From positions 1 to 46,112 of the forward strand of contig CAMCZP010000019.1 in NCBI GenBank assembly GCA_945887855.1: a stretch of DNA of 46,112 nt. The letters are read 5' to 3'. The stretch is from Leptospira interrogans serovar Manilae. Lineage in GTDB: Bacteria > Spirochaetota > Leptospiria > Leptospirales > Leptospiraceae. A program made the translations under genes and the position numbers. This document shows, one piece after another, positions 9,384 to 17,767 of the stretch (within the stretch, counting starts at the first letter, position 1; the number at the start of each line of letters is the position of its first letter). The notes under the pieces were generated by a model. The model was not told the origin of the DNA, ran no database searches, and saw nothing but the letters and a program-made list of their open reading frames with translations.

Positions 9384-11275
9384 TTAACTAGAAATCTTTT
9401 AGGAGTGGGTTTGAAATTTTTTATAACGGACATATCATCCTTATTCAAGACCATGATGGAAGTGGAATTAGAATTTTGAAGTTTTGATGTAACAAATATT
9501 TTACCTTTATTGAATGTAATGTCTGAATTTAAATTTACAGGCTCTGAACTTCTAGACTCAAAAACTAAATCTTCAGAAAATCTAGAAAGATATATTTTTT
9601 TATCACTACCCAATTCAAATGTATAAATTTTTCCATCCATTGTAAATATCTGAGATTTCCAAAAAATATTTTCATTGGAAACCTTAAGAACACTTAAGTC
9701 TTCTTTTTTTAATAAAACTAAATGATGGATTGAATTATCAGATTCCTGACCTTCAAATCCAATCACAAGCACGCCTGTTGGTAATACCTTAAAATCCCTA
9801 CCACAAATATTTTCAAATGGACTTTTGTAGAGTCCCTCTTCTTCATCGGGATCCAAAAGCCAAAGATCATTTGTATAATGGCTCTCCAAATCGTATTTAA
9901 CAACTTGAAGGAATAAAACTTTGTTACCAACTGTATTTTGGCTTTTCTGATTATTCTCTTCGACAGATTGTTTTAAATCATTGAGCTCTTTCGATTTTTC
10001 CTGAAGGAGTTTTGTTTTTTCTTCCAATTCTTTTTGAACTTCTTTGGCATCTATTTTTGCTTCCTGGACAAGATTTGCAGTTGCCTCTTTTACAACTTGT
10101 GTCGGGTCAATTTCTTTGGATTGGTTAGGTTGTGGATTTTGTTTTTTGGGATCTTCTGAGGTGGTAGAAACAGATTCTATAGTGGGATTGGATTCTGGAG
10201 TTTGGGATGATTCGCTTTTTTTTCCATCTTCTTGTTTGGGTGGATTTTGTTTTTCAGAGAGAGTTTTATTGAGTTCTTTGGTCTCTATTTTTTTTTCTGT
10301 GGTTGCAATTTCTTTTTCTTTTTCAGAAAGCTCTTTCTTTTCTTCTAAAAGTTTATCTTTTGCTTTGGAAATTTCTTTTTTAAGATCTTCTAATTTTTTT
10401 ATCTCTTCTGGGTTTGCATTAGGATTATTTTTTAATTCTGCGAGCTTTTCTTCTGTACTTTTTTGATTGGCTTGTATTTCTTTTTCTTTTTTTTCTGATT
10501 GCTTGATTTTTTGATCAATTAATTTTCTTTCTTCTATTGTTTTTTCTTTAACTAATCCAGTAAGCTCGCCCTTCTCCTGGACACCTTTTTTATTTTTATC
10601 TAAATCGGTGTTTACAATATCCTCTAATTCTGAGAGTGGAAGATCAGTTTTTTTATCTTTTAAAATATTTTTAATAAAAGGTACTACAATTTGAGTTTTC
10701 CCTGTCCATTCAGAGTAATTTACTGAAATACCAACAGATTCCTCCAGTAAATCATCTGTTACAATTTTAGAATATTTTTCAATAAAGAAATTTTTATTAT
10801 TCCTATGCATTACATTGTAATACAATACATAAAAAGTCAATATGTCTGATTTTTTAGTGTCATATGAAAATGATGATTGGATATAAGCAGATAAAATTCT
10901 TTTGATAGTATTAATGTGGTTAGCTTTGAAATCAGAACTGAGAGTTAGAATATCTCCTCCCATTTTATCATCCGGGGATATATATCTATTTACAACTATT
11001 CCGGATACCTTTTCTTTTGAGTTTTTATCTACGGCTTCGGAAAGTTTGGCTCCAATTTCAAAATCGAGGTTGCGTTTAGAATTTGGAGCTTTAGTGGAGT
11101 CTTTGTTTTGAAATTTAACTTTTTTACTAGCTTTGATTTCTAACTCGGACAGACTGGGAGTATCTTTTGTTTGGAGAGAAAAAGAAAGCATTATCAAAAG
11201 TATAGAGACAATTGATTTTAAATTACCTATCTTTTGTTTCCCTATCTTTAAGAAATTAATTATATTGAAAACCAT
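9380..11275 (-). CDS. P83/100-family exported protein (paralogue 1, first gene of the operon)
   Basis: At 631 residues this is the longest of the three paralogues. The hydrophobic signal segment is about residues 20-36. The conserved core follows (about 45-225: HINTIKRILSAYIQ, FYVLYYNVMHRN, EWTGKTQIVVPF). A long charged coiled-coil/low-complexity linker (about 225-455) is made of K/E/Q-rich heptad-like sequence with a P/S/T-rich insert. The C-terminal domain (about 455-631) has 'NICGRDFKVLPTGVLVIG'. Its size growth relative to its neighbours lies mainly in the linker. The start at 11275 has GAGG about 9 nt upstream. It faces serC across a 188-bp A/T-rich divergent promoter region. Confidence 0.85.
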   Translation of the reverse strand: MVFNIINFLKIGKQKIGNLKSIVSILLIMLSFSLQTKDTPSLSELEIKASKKVKFQNKDSTKAPNSKRNLDFEIGAKLSEAVDKNSKEKVSGIVVNRYISPDDKMGGDILTLSSDFKANHINTIKRILSAYIQSSFSYDTKKSDILTFYVLYYNVMHRNNKNFFIEKYSKIVTDDLLEESVGISVNYSEWTGKTQIVVPFIKNILKDKKTDLPLSELEDIVNTDLDKNKKGVQEKGELTGLVKEKTIEERKLIDQKIKQSEKKEKEIQANQKSTEEKLAELKNNPNANPEEIKKLEDLKKEISKAKDKLLEEKKELSEKEKEIATTEKKIETKELNKTLSEKQNPPKQEDGKKSESSQTPESNPTIESVSTTSEDPKKQNPQPNQSKEIDPTQVVKEATANLVQEAKIDAKEVQKELEEKTKLLQEKSKELNDLKQSVEENNQKSQNTVGNKVLFLQVVKYDLESHYTNDLWLLDPDEEEGLYKSPFENICGRDFKVLPTGVLVIGFEGQESDNSIHHLVLLKKEDLSVLKVSNENIFWKSQIFTMDGKIYTFELGSDKKIYLSRFSEDLVFESRSSEPVNLNSDITFNKGKIFVTSKLQNSNSTSIMVLNKDDMSVIKNFKPTPKRFLVK

Positions 11276-11463
11276 TTGCGAAACCTCGAAAAATCTTTAA
11301 CCTTTATCTTATTTCTATACAAGAATTCAAACATTTAATATAAAATATTTTTAATTTTTTAAAAGGATTATCCAACTGATTTCGTTTAAAAAATTAGTAA
11401 TTAATTCTAATGTTTATCTAGAATGAAATTGTAAAAAATCTCCCTATAAAAAAAATATCAATC

Positions 11464-12549
11464 ATGCATAGTGTATACAATTATAATGCTGGGCCCGCCA
11501 TGCTTCCTCCAGAAGTTATGGAGATTGCAAAGAATGAATTTTTAAATTACAAAGGTACTTCCATGAGTATTATGGAGATGAGTCACAGAGGAACACATTT
11601 TTTAGAAATTCTTAACTCAGCTGAAGAAAATCTCAAAAGCTTATTAAAAATTCCAGATACGCACATGGTTGCTTTTTTTCCTGGAGGGGCAACTCTCCAA
11701 TTTTCAGCAGTACCTATGAATTTTTTATATGGGGATGAAAAAGGAGCATATTCACTTACTGGAGTTTGGGCTAATAAAGCATTTTTGGAAGCAAAAAAAT
11801 TAGGCTATAAGGTAGAATCAATCTATGATGGGAAGGATAAGAGTTATACAGAAGTTCCCTCCGAATTTTCTCCCGATTCCTTAGAGAGTTTTACGTATCT
11901 ATATATCACTTCTAACAATACAATATATGGAAGTAGATATACAAATATACCAAAAGTAAAAAATTTACATTTGGTTGCGGATATGACATCCGATTTGTTG
12001 AGTAGAGAAATTGATGTAAGTGATTTTGGGTATATCTTTGCCGGTGCCCAAAAAAATATAGGTCCATCTGGACTTACAATTGGTATAGTCCGTAAAGATT
12101 TGTTAGAGAAAAAAAAATCAGTAGTTCCTATGCTCTTGGATTATAAGGTTTACTTTGAAAACAAGAGTCTGTACAACACTCCACCTACCTTTTCTATTTA
12201 TATAGCCAGTTTGGTTTTTGAATGGTGTATAAAAAAAGGGGGGATCAGTGCATTAGAGAAAATAAATGAAGAAAAAGCAAATATGCTTTACACATATATA
12301 GATAATTCAGAATATTACAGAGCTCCTATTAATAAGAATTCAAGGTCTACTATGAATATTGTATTTCTGTTAGGAAAACCTGAACTCGAAAAAAAATTTA
12401 ATTCCGAAGCAGAAAAAGAAGGATTACATGGTCTTGCAGGCCATAGAGATGTTGGCGGGCTGAGAGCATCTATCTATAATGCTATGCCAATTGAGGGTGT
12501 AAAAAAACTAATTGATTTTATGAAATACTTTAAAGATAATAATATATGA
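11464..12549 (+). CDS. serC: Phosphoserine aminotransferase
   Basis: A PLP enzyme that converts 3-phosphohydroxypyruvate and glutamate to phosphoserine in serine synthesis, and can also act in the pyridoxine pathway. The 361 residues match the usual length. Family hallmarks are '[12 protein letters not shown]' at the N-terminus, 'EMSHRG' (about 38-43), '[10 protein letters not shown]' (71-80), the PLP lysine K197 in '[13 protein letters not shown]', and the C-terminal '[19 protein letters not shown]'. Its TGA overlaps the ATG of the following MCP gene, so the two are translationally coupled. The partner genes serA and serB are not in the window. Confidence 0.96.
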   Translation: MHSVYNYNAGPAMLPPEVMEIAKNEFLNYKGTSMSIMEMSHRGTHFLEILNSAEENLKSLLKIPDTHMVAFFPGGATLQFSAVPMNFLYGDEKGAYSLTGVWANKAFLEAKKLGYKVESIYDGKDKSYTEVPSEFSPDSLESFTYLYITSNNTIYGSRYTNIPKVKNLHLVADMTSDLLSREIDVSDFGYIFAGAQKNIGPSGLTIGIVRKDLLEKKKSVVPMLLDYKVYFENKSLYNTPPTFSIYIASLVFEWCIKKGGISALEKINEEKANMLYTYIDNSEYYRAPINKNSRSTMNIVFLLGKPELEKKFNSEAEKEGLHGLAGHRDVGGLRASIYNAMPIEGVKKLIDFMKYFKDNNI

Positions 12550-14621
12550 ATATAATACAAACTTTTTTTAAATCTACAAAAATAAAAACAAGACTTTTTG
12601 TTTCCCTTGGAGTTTTCAGTATTCCGGTAACAATACTTTTTTTAATTGTAACCATCACCCAAAATCGTGCTATAAATTTTGGTAATAAAGAAATTGATGG
12701 AGTCAATGATAATACAAAAGTAATAAACTTAGGGCTTTTCTTTTTAGAAGCAGATATAAATCGAAATAGGAATATAGATGAATTAGAATCTACAAAAAAT
12801 GCAATCTTTGAAATACAAAGTAAGATAGATCCTTCCATCAAAGAACTCTCAAAATTAGAAACCCAAATGGGAGATGAAATGAATTCTAAAGAAGAGTTTA
12901 CAAAATTGAATTCATCAATTACTTCTCTTTTAAATGAAAAAGTGAAAATAGTTTCATTGAAAGATCTCCTTGAGGACTCACTCTCACTAAATTCTAAAGT
13001 TGGTGATACATCTAACTTAATTTTAGATCCAGATTTAGATTCATACTACATCATGGATTTAACCCTTCTAAAAATTCCAAATTCATTGAGTCATATTATG
13101 GACACTCAAAATATTTTATTAAAATATGCTTCTCAGAAAAAAATTTCTGATGGTGAAAAAAGATCACTTTATATTGAGATAATTGAAATGGAAAAAGCAT
13201 TTGAAGATACTCATAAATCACTTACCATTTCTTATAATTATAACAGTAAAATTAGCAAAAGACTTGATGAGTCTTTTAAAAAACTCAAAGAAACCGAAAA
13301 AGAACTTTTATATTTCTTAAAAAATAATATTGATACTCAAAACCCACCTGACTTAGAAAAATCAAAAGAATTGCTCAAAAATTTAATTTTTCAAATCAAA
13401 AAAGTATATGAGAATTCAACAAATCTACAAATAGAACTCTTAGAAAATAGGGTCAATGGTTTTCGAATAGAACAATTACTATCTCTATTAGGAGTTCTCT
13501 TTTTTACAGGAATAGCTTATTTTATCCAAATAAAAACAATTTTTACTATTGTAGTACCTCTAAGAGCATCTTTGGAAAAAATAAAGAAAATGGCTGATGG
13601 TGACTTAACAGTTACTTTTGCAGTAGATACATCTGACGAAATGGGAGATTTAAATGTATCCTTACAACATTTCAGATTAACTCTTTTAAACTTTTTAAAA
13701 ATGGTTAAAAAACTGATCGAAGATACTAATAAATCAGTCTATAGAATTAACAATATGGCAAAGGCTTTAAGCCTGGCTTCTACAAACCAAGCAGCAAATT
13801 CTGAAGAAGCATCCTCCTCACTACATGAGATTTCATCAGCATTTGAAAGTATTGCGAATTCAATATCAAGCGAAACCAAAGATATATTTGAAATAGGAAA
13901 AGTTTTTAAAAGTATCACGTCATCAAATCAAAAAGTTTTTGATATCATCCAAAAATTAGCTGAGATAGCTAAAAAATCAAACCAAGATGCTGAGAAAAGT
14001 AAAGATACAATATCTGTTGCTAATTCGTCAATGGATGAAATAAAAAATTTAGGTATAGAGATAGTCAAGATAACAGCTATCATTGAAGAAATTTCCAAAC
14101 AAACCAATCTATTAGCTCTAAATGCAAGTATAGAAGCAGCTAGAGCAGGTGAACAAGGACGTGGTTTTGCAGTGGTAGCAGATGAAATTTCTAAACTGTC
14201 CCAAAAGACAGACCAAAGTATCTCCAAGATAAAAGATCTCACAAACAAAACTAACCACTCAGTCCAATCTGCATCAAAAGCTGTGAATATGGCTGTTAAT
14301 GCATTACAGGAAGTTGTGGCAAGGATTGATAGCATCAATACAAATTCCAGTATAGCCCGTGAAGAAATTACATCTCAAGAAACTAATTTTTCTATAATTG
14401 AGAAAAGCTATGATGATTTACAAAGAACAGGTGCTGAAATTGATCAGGGTGCAAATGAAGAAAAATTAGCAATACGCTTAATTTCTGATAGTATTTATGC
14501 AATAAGTGATGAAACTACTAAGGTGGCAGAAAATTCTCAGGGGCTTGCAGAAATAGCTGAGGTAATCACTGAATTATCAAACGAATTAAATAAATCAATG
14601 CAGGTCTTTAAAGTAGAATAA
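12546..14621 (+). CDS. Methyl-accepting chemotaxis protein
   Basis: A 691-residue transmembrane chemoreceptor. TM1 (about 17-39) and TM2 (about 312-334) flank a ~270-residue, apparently all-helical periplasmic sensor domain. A HAMP domain follows (about 338-390; '[21 protein letters not shown]'-type sequence), then the long cytoplasmic signalling helices. The hairpin tip starts near residue 514 with '[20 protein letters not shown]' and continues [15 protein letters not shown], the CheA/CheW contact region. No C-terminal CheR pentapeptide tether is seen. The ligand cannot be inferred. It overlaps serC by 4 bp (ATGA at 12546-12549), an odd pairing of amino-acid synthesis with taxis, and ends 3 bp from the convergent bioA. 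Confidence 0.95.
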   Translation: MNIIQTFFKSTKIKTRLFVSLGVFSIPVTILFLIVTITQNRAINFGNKEIDGVNDNTKVINLGLFFLEADINRNRNIDELESTKNAIFEIQSKIDPSIKELSKLETQMGDEMNSKEEFTKLNSSITSLLNEKVKIVSLKDLLEDSLSLNSKVGDTSNLILDPDLDSYYIMDLTLLKIPNSLSHIMDTQNILLKYASQKKISDGEKRSLYIEIIEMEKAFEDTHKSLTISYNYNSKISKRLDESFKKLKETEKELLYFLKNNIDTQNPPDLEKSKELLKNLIFQIKKVYENSTNLQIELLENRVNGFRIEQLLSLLGVLFFTGIAYFIQIKTIFTIVVPLRASLEKIKKMADGDLTVTFAVDTSDEMGDLNVSLQHFRLTLLNFLKMVKKLIEDTNKSVYRINNMAKALSLASTNQAANSEEASSSLHEISSAFESIANSISSETKDIFEIGKVFKSITSSNQKVFDIIQKLAEIAKKSNQDAEKSKDTISVANSSMDEIKNLGIEIVKITAIIEEISKQTNLLALNASIEAARAGEQGRGFAVVADEISKLSQKTDQSISKIKDLTNKTNHSVQSASKAVNMAVNALQEVVARIDSINTNSSIAREEITSQETNFSIIEKSYDDLQRTGAEIDQGANEEKLAIRLISDSIYAISDETTKVAENSQGLAEIAEVITELSNELNKSMQVFKVE

Positions 14622-14624
14622 TTT

Positions 14625-15896
14625 TTAAATATTTTTTAATACATGATTTAATATATTAAATATTTTTAGTAATGATTCTTTGCTAATCGTATAAGGGGGA
14701 GTTAAGTAAATTGTATTTCCTAATGGCCTGATAATCAAACCATTTGTTAGGCATAAATTTTTAATTTTTATTAAATTATTTTCATCGAAAGTGATAATTT
14801 CAAAAGCACATACGCCCCCCAAAACACGGGGAGATTTAATTGTATCTGGATGATTTACTACTAATTCTTTAATATATTTTTTAAGATGAAATTCTAGTAT
14901 TTTAATATCTTCTATTCTATTTTCTTTTTCAAAAAGTTCAATAGAAGCTAAAGCTGCAGCACATGCTGGAGGATTTCCTGTCATTGTATGACCATGCATA
15001 AAAGTTTTTTCTATTTTTTCTGAATAAAATGCTGAATAAATTTTTTCTGTGACCAAAGTAGCTGCTAATGGTAGTACGCCTCCACTCAATCCTTTTGCCA
15101 GAGCAATGATATCTGGTTGAATATTTGCCTCTAAAAATGCAAATTTACTTCCTGTTCTACCAAACCCAGTAAATACCTCATCTAAAATTAAGATAATATC
15201 AAATTCTTTACAAATTTCTGATAATTTCTGTAGAACTTCTCTTTTGTACATTTTCATTCCATTGGCACCTTGTATAAGGGGCTCAATTATAATAGCAAAT
15301 GTTTGCTCTTTATTATTTGATAGGAATGTATAGAGATTATCCAAACATTCTTCTTTGCATCTTTCTTTTACTTTTCCAACTGGACAATCATTACAATCAG
15401 GAGAATCAAATTCTAAGGAAGGAAAAAAAAGATCTTCAAAGATAGAATTAAATTTAGAAAAGCCACCAACAGACATTGTTCCAATTGTATCACCATGGTA
15501 TGATTGACTAAAATGAATTATCGTATTTCTTTTTTTATTTAAATTAATATAATATTGATAAGCAATTTTAATACTAATTTCAATTGCACAAGATCCATTG
15601 TCGGAATAAAAGACGGAAAAGAAATTATTTTCAGTAAATGATAATAGTTTATGAGCTAAATCTTTAGCTGGTTTGTTTGTATAACCTGCTAGTAAAACTT
15701 GGTCTAGTTGATCGAGTTGTTTTTTAATTGAATCTATAATATATGAATTATTATGCCCATGTATACTAATCCACCAGGATGAGATTGCATCTATATATTC
15801 TTTTCCATTCTCATCATATAAAAATTCATTTTTTGCTCTTTGGATGAGAATGGGATATTCTGGATTTTTTTGGGAGGTATATGGATGCCATATCAT
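14625..15896 (-). CDS. bioA: Adenosylmethionine-8-amino-7-oxononanoate aminotransferase
   Basis: A class III PLP aminotransferase that uses SAM to convert KAPA to DAPA in biotin synthesis. The 423-residue protein begins 'MIWHPYTSQKNPEYPI' and has the substrate-site 'SSWWISIHGHNN' (about 39-50), 'SDNGSCAIEISIKIA', the Asp of 'LILDEVFTGFGRTG' that contacts PLP, and the PLP lysine K268 in 'IALAKGLSGGVLPLAAT'. Four cysteines at 168, 171, 180 and 184 form a compact CxxC...CxxxC cluster, possibly a metal site, seen in a subset of BioA proteins. Its start overlaps the end of bioD (ATGA at 15893-15896). Confidence 0.95.
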   Translation of the reverse strand: MIWHPYTSQKNPEYPILIQRAKNEFLYDENGKEYIDAISSWWISIHGHNNSYIIDSIKKQLDQLDQVLLAGYTNKPAKDLAHKLLSFTENNFFSVFYSDNGSCAIEISIKIAYQYYINLNKKRNTIIHFSQSYHGDTIGTMSVGGFSKFNSIFEDLFFPSLEFDSPDCNDCPVGKVKERCKEECLDNLYTFLSNNKEQTFAIIIEPLIQGANGMKMYKREVLQKLSEICKEFDIILILDEVFTGFGRTGSKFAFLEANIQPDIIALAKGLSGGVLPLAATLVTEKIYSAFYSEKIEKTFMHGHTMTGNPPACAAALASIELFEKENRIEDIKILEFHLKKYIKELVVNHPDTIKSPRVLGGVCAFEIITFDENNLIKIKNLCLTNGLIIRPLGNTIYLTPPYTISKESLLKIFNILNHVLKNI

Positions 15897-16555
15897 TTTA
15901 TTAGATTTAAAAAATCATCACCTAATTTAAAATGATCTGTAAAGAATTCTTTTAAATAATCTATCTCAAAAAATTCAGGAAGATCCATAGCACCTAAAAA
16001 CTTCTCTCCCGTATACCTTTCAATATAAATCATATTATCCATTCCTAATGTATCTCTTTTTCCAAAACCATAAAATCCTAAAATTTCAATCTTTCGTTTT
16101 CTAAGTGCTTCAATAGTTAATAGTGTATGATTGACAGTTCCAAGTCCTGTTTTACAAACTATAATCACAGGTATTTTAGAATTTTTTAATATATCAATGT
16201 ATAATTTTTTTTCAGTGATTGGGACAAGTACTCCCCCTGCCCCTTCTACAAGAATTTTTTTCTTATTATTTTCTTTTAAATAAGATTCTACCTTTTTGAT
16301 TTTAATAGTCTTCTTTTCAAGGATAGAAGCATAGTATGGGGAAGCTGGGTAGGTGAAGGCATAAAAGGGGTCTTCAATTTTGAGTGTGCCACTCGTAATT
16401 TGCTTTATTCTATCAGTGTCATTTTCTTCCATATCCCCAGATTGAAATGGTTTGATATATGAATATTCTAAACTTTTTCCATATTTCAAGAGAAAAGCCA
16501 TAGAAAATAAAGTTTTTCCAATATTGGTATCAGTGCCTGTGACGAATATAGCCAT
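15893..16555 (-). CDS. bioD: Dethiobiotin synthetase
   Basis: An ATP-dependent carboxylase that closes the ureido ring of dethiobiotin from DAPA. The 220 residues fit the family. The N-terminal P-loop is 'GTDTNIGKT' (7-15), followed by 'YIKPFQSG' and 'VEGAGGVLVPI', the conserved switch motif. The ATG at 16555 has AGAGG about 5 nt upstream. It is first in a bioD-bioA pair; bioF and bioB are not present in the window, so the pathway genes are split or further away. Confidence 0.95.
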   Translation of the reverse strand: MAIFVTGTDTNIGKTLFSMAFLLKYGKSLEYSYIKPFQSGDMEENDTDRIKQITSGTLKIEDPFYAFTYPASPYYASILEKKTIKIKKVESYLKENNKKKILVEGAGGVLVPITEKKLYIDILKNSKIPVIIVCKTGLGTVNHTLLTIEALRKRKIEILGFYGFGKRDTLGMDNMIYIERYTGEKFLGAMDLPEFFEIDYLKEFFTDHFKLGDDFLNLIK

Positions 16556-16612
16556 ACGACCTCTAGTTGTGCATATAATTACTTTTACTGTATTTACTAA
16601 ACGGGTTAAACT

Positions 16613-16618
16613 ATTATA
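16613..16618 (-). promoter_or_regulatory. Possible -10 box of bioDA
   Basis: Read on the minus strand this is TATAAT, 58 bp before the bioD start. The following sequence GTTTAACCCGTTTA contains a half-site-like GTTTAACC, which faintly resembles a BirA operator arm, but the matching second arm is missing. No good -35 box is seen. Confidence 0.35.
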
Positions 16619-16641
16619 CTAAATTTCCTTTTATTCTACTT

Positions 16642-16687
16642 GTTACTTTTTTTCTTTTCTTTCTATAAAGAAAAGAAAAAAAGTAAC
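16642..16687. repeat. Perfect 21-bp inverted repeat, 4-nt loop
   Basis: The left arm (16642-16662; gttac followed by a T/C-rich run) and the right arm (16667-16687) are exact reverse complements around the loop ctat. Part of the purine-rich arm (aaaaaaagaaaagaaacc) recurs directly after it at about 16690-16706. The size and perfection exceed ordinary terminators here. It may be a terminator, a REP-like element or the end of a small mobile element. Confidence 0.75.
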
Positions 16688-16705
16688 CAAAAAAAGAAAA
16701 GAAAC

Positions 16706-16785
16706 CCGAATGGTCGCAGAACCGGTTCCCGAGTAAGGACATCCTCAAGTCCCATATCGAGAGGAAACCTCCGGGAAACTGCTCT
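16706..16785. other. GC-richer non-coding segment next to the hairpin
   Basis: Sequence such as 'accggttcccgag' and 'aaacctccgggaaactg' is distinctly richer in G and C than the surrounding intergenic DNA. It contains short partial complementarities (tcctc with gagga; ggttcc with ggaaacc) but no ORF of note on either strand. Together with the adjoining hairpin it may be one element or a structured RNA. No function can be assigned. Confidence 0.4.
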
Positions 16786-16962
16786 TTGTAGTGATTATAT
16801 ATAGTTATTTTACATATTTAGACGGGGTGAGTTTGTATTTAATAAAATCCTTTAATCTGTGTATTTGATCAACTAAAATTCATTTGTAGAAGGAATGCAA
16901 AATGATAACACCAGCAATCTAGAAAGAAAAAAAGACTTTTTTATTGTACCTAAATAATATAG

Positions 16963-17011
16963 AGTTGCATTTAGAATAGAGTTTTTTCTAATGACACATA
17001 GTTGCATTTAG
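16963..17011 (+). repeat. Two direct repeats upstream of the metal-import operon
   Basis: agttgcatttag occurs at 16963-16974 and again at 17000-17011, spaced 37 bp start to start. The second copy runs into the ribosome binding site (aggag, 17010-17014) of the lipoprotein gene. They could be operator half-sites or the trace of a small duplication. They do not form a Fur- or Zur-like palindrome. Confidence 0.4.
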
Positions 17012-17020
17012 GAGAAACTT

Positions 17021-17761
17021 ATGAAACATCAGTTAATCAAATTAATCCTTTTAACAGTCTCTATTTTTGGAGGATGTGCAGAGAAAAGTGGTTCAAATTC
17101 AAATTCTACAGCCTTGACTGCCTTATTATCTATTCAAAATGGTTGTAATACAACAGCTACCACAGTGACCTCCATTGGTAGTACATCTAGAACCCAATAT
17201 GATTTTAGTGTATGTAACAATCCATCTGCACTTACTGGGTTTACAGTTGAGAATATCACATCAGGTTTAAATGGAACTTCTACTACCAGTAAACTTGCAA
17301 GCACTGGAACCTTTGGATCTTCCGCAAATAAAATTAACATTGAAGTTACTTACACTTTAAGTTCTTCATCATCTTACTTGGATATTGTTGCACTTGGTTC
17401 TGGTACAGGAACTTCATTATCCGGTCCGGGTTTTAGGATCTCACCGAGTGATGTTAAATATACTCCAACATCAGGAACACCTACCGCTTTTGGAACAGGT
17501 TCATCCCCTACAAGCACAGTAGGTGTATCTAAATCCCTTTGTTTGGAAGTGCACCAAGAAGGATCTGGATCTCATATTTTTGGATGGAATGGAACTTGTT
17601 CTGCAGTAACAAATCTGGGAACATATACCTTTGATCAGGAAAATGTAGTTGGGACAATTTCGGATAGAAAAATAGGTTTTACATTAAACAATGTTATTTT
17701 AACAAAAATTATAGTTTCAAATGGAGCGTTGGGAACAGCCGGATCCCTTCAAAGTTTTTAA
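17021..17761 (+). CDS. Lipoprotein of unknown function, first gene of the metal-import operon
   Basis: A 246-residue protein with a signal peptide ending in the lipobox-like SIFGGC (Cys19), so it is probably lipid-anchored. The mature part is rich in Ser, Thr and Gly, begins with a low-complexity stretch (SGSNSNSTALTALLS), and looks all-beta. Four further cysteines (in 'NGCNTT', 'SVCNNP', 'SLCLEVHQEG' and 'NGTCSAV') could form disulphides. The 'CLEVHQEGSGSHIFGWNGTC' stretch carries two His. I do not recognise a named family. It has a good SD (aggag) and lies 6 bp before the outer-membrane protein gene, so a role as surface or periplasmic partner in metal capture is an inference from context only. 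Confidence 0.75.
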   Translation: MKHQLIKLILLTVSIFGGCAEKSGSNSNSTALTALLSIQNGCNTTATTVTSIGSTSRTQYDFSVCNNPSALTGFTVENITSGLNGTSTTSKLASTGTFGSSANKINIEVTYTLSSSSSYLDIVALGSGTGTSLSGPGFRISPSDVKYTPTSGTPTAFGTGSSPTSTVGVSKSLCLEVHQEGSGSHIFGWNGTCSAVTNLGTYTFDQENVVGTISDRKIGFTLNNVILTKIIVSNGALGTAGSLQSF

Positions 17762-17767
17762 ACAATA

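Larger units (their letters stand above)
16556..17020. other. 465-bp gene-free region between bioD and the metal-import operon
   Basis: This is the only stretch over 300 bp without a gene. It holds the bioD promoter at its left end, a perfect 21-bp hairpin (16642-16687), a locally GC-richer segment (about 16706-16785) and a pair of 12-bp direct repeats just upstream of the metal-import operon. No credible ORF, tRNA or CRISPR is seen. Confidence 0.6.

Noticed and set aside
10044..10466. 140-codon rightward open frame inside the P83/100 gene
   Set aside because: It lies antisense to the K/E-rich linker. The F/S-rich product is what the complement of AAA/GAA codons yields, with no start signals or family resemblance.
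16560..16620. BirA operator upstream of bioD
   Set aside because: Only one GTTTAACC-like arm is present; no second arm at the expected spacing was found.
16895..16915. Fur/Zur-type box (aaaatgataacacc) before the metal operon
   Set aside because: Only a half-site is visible, with no matching inverted half.
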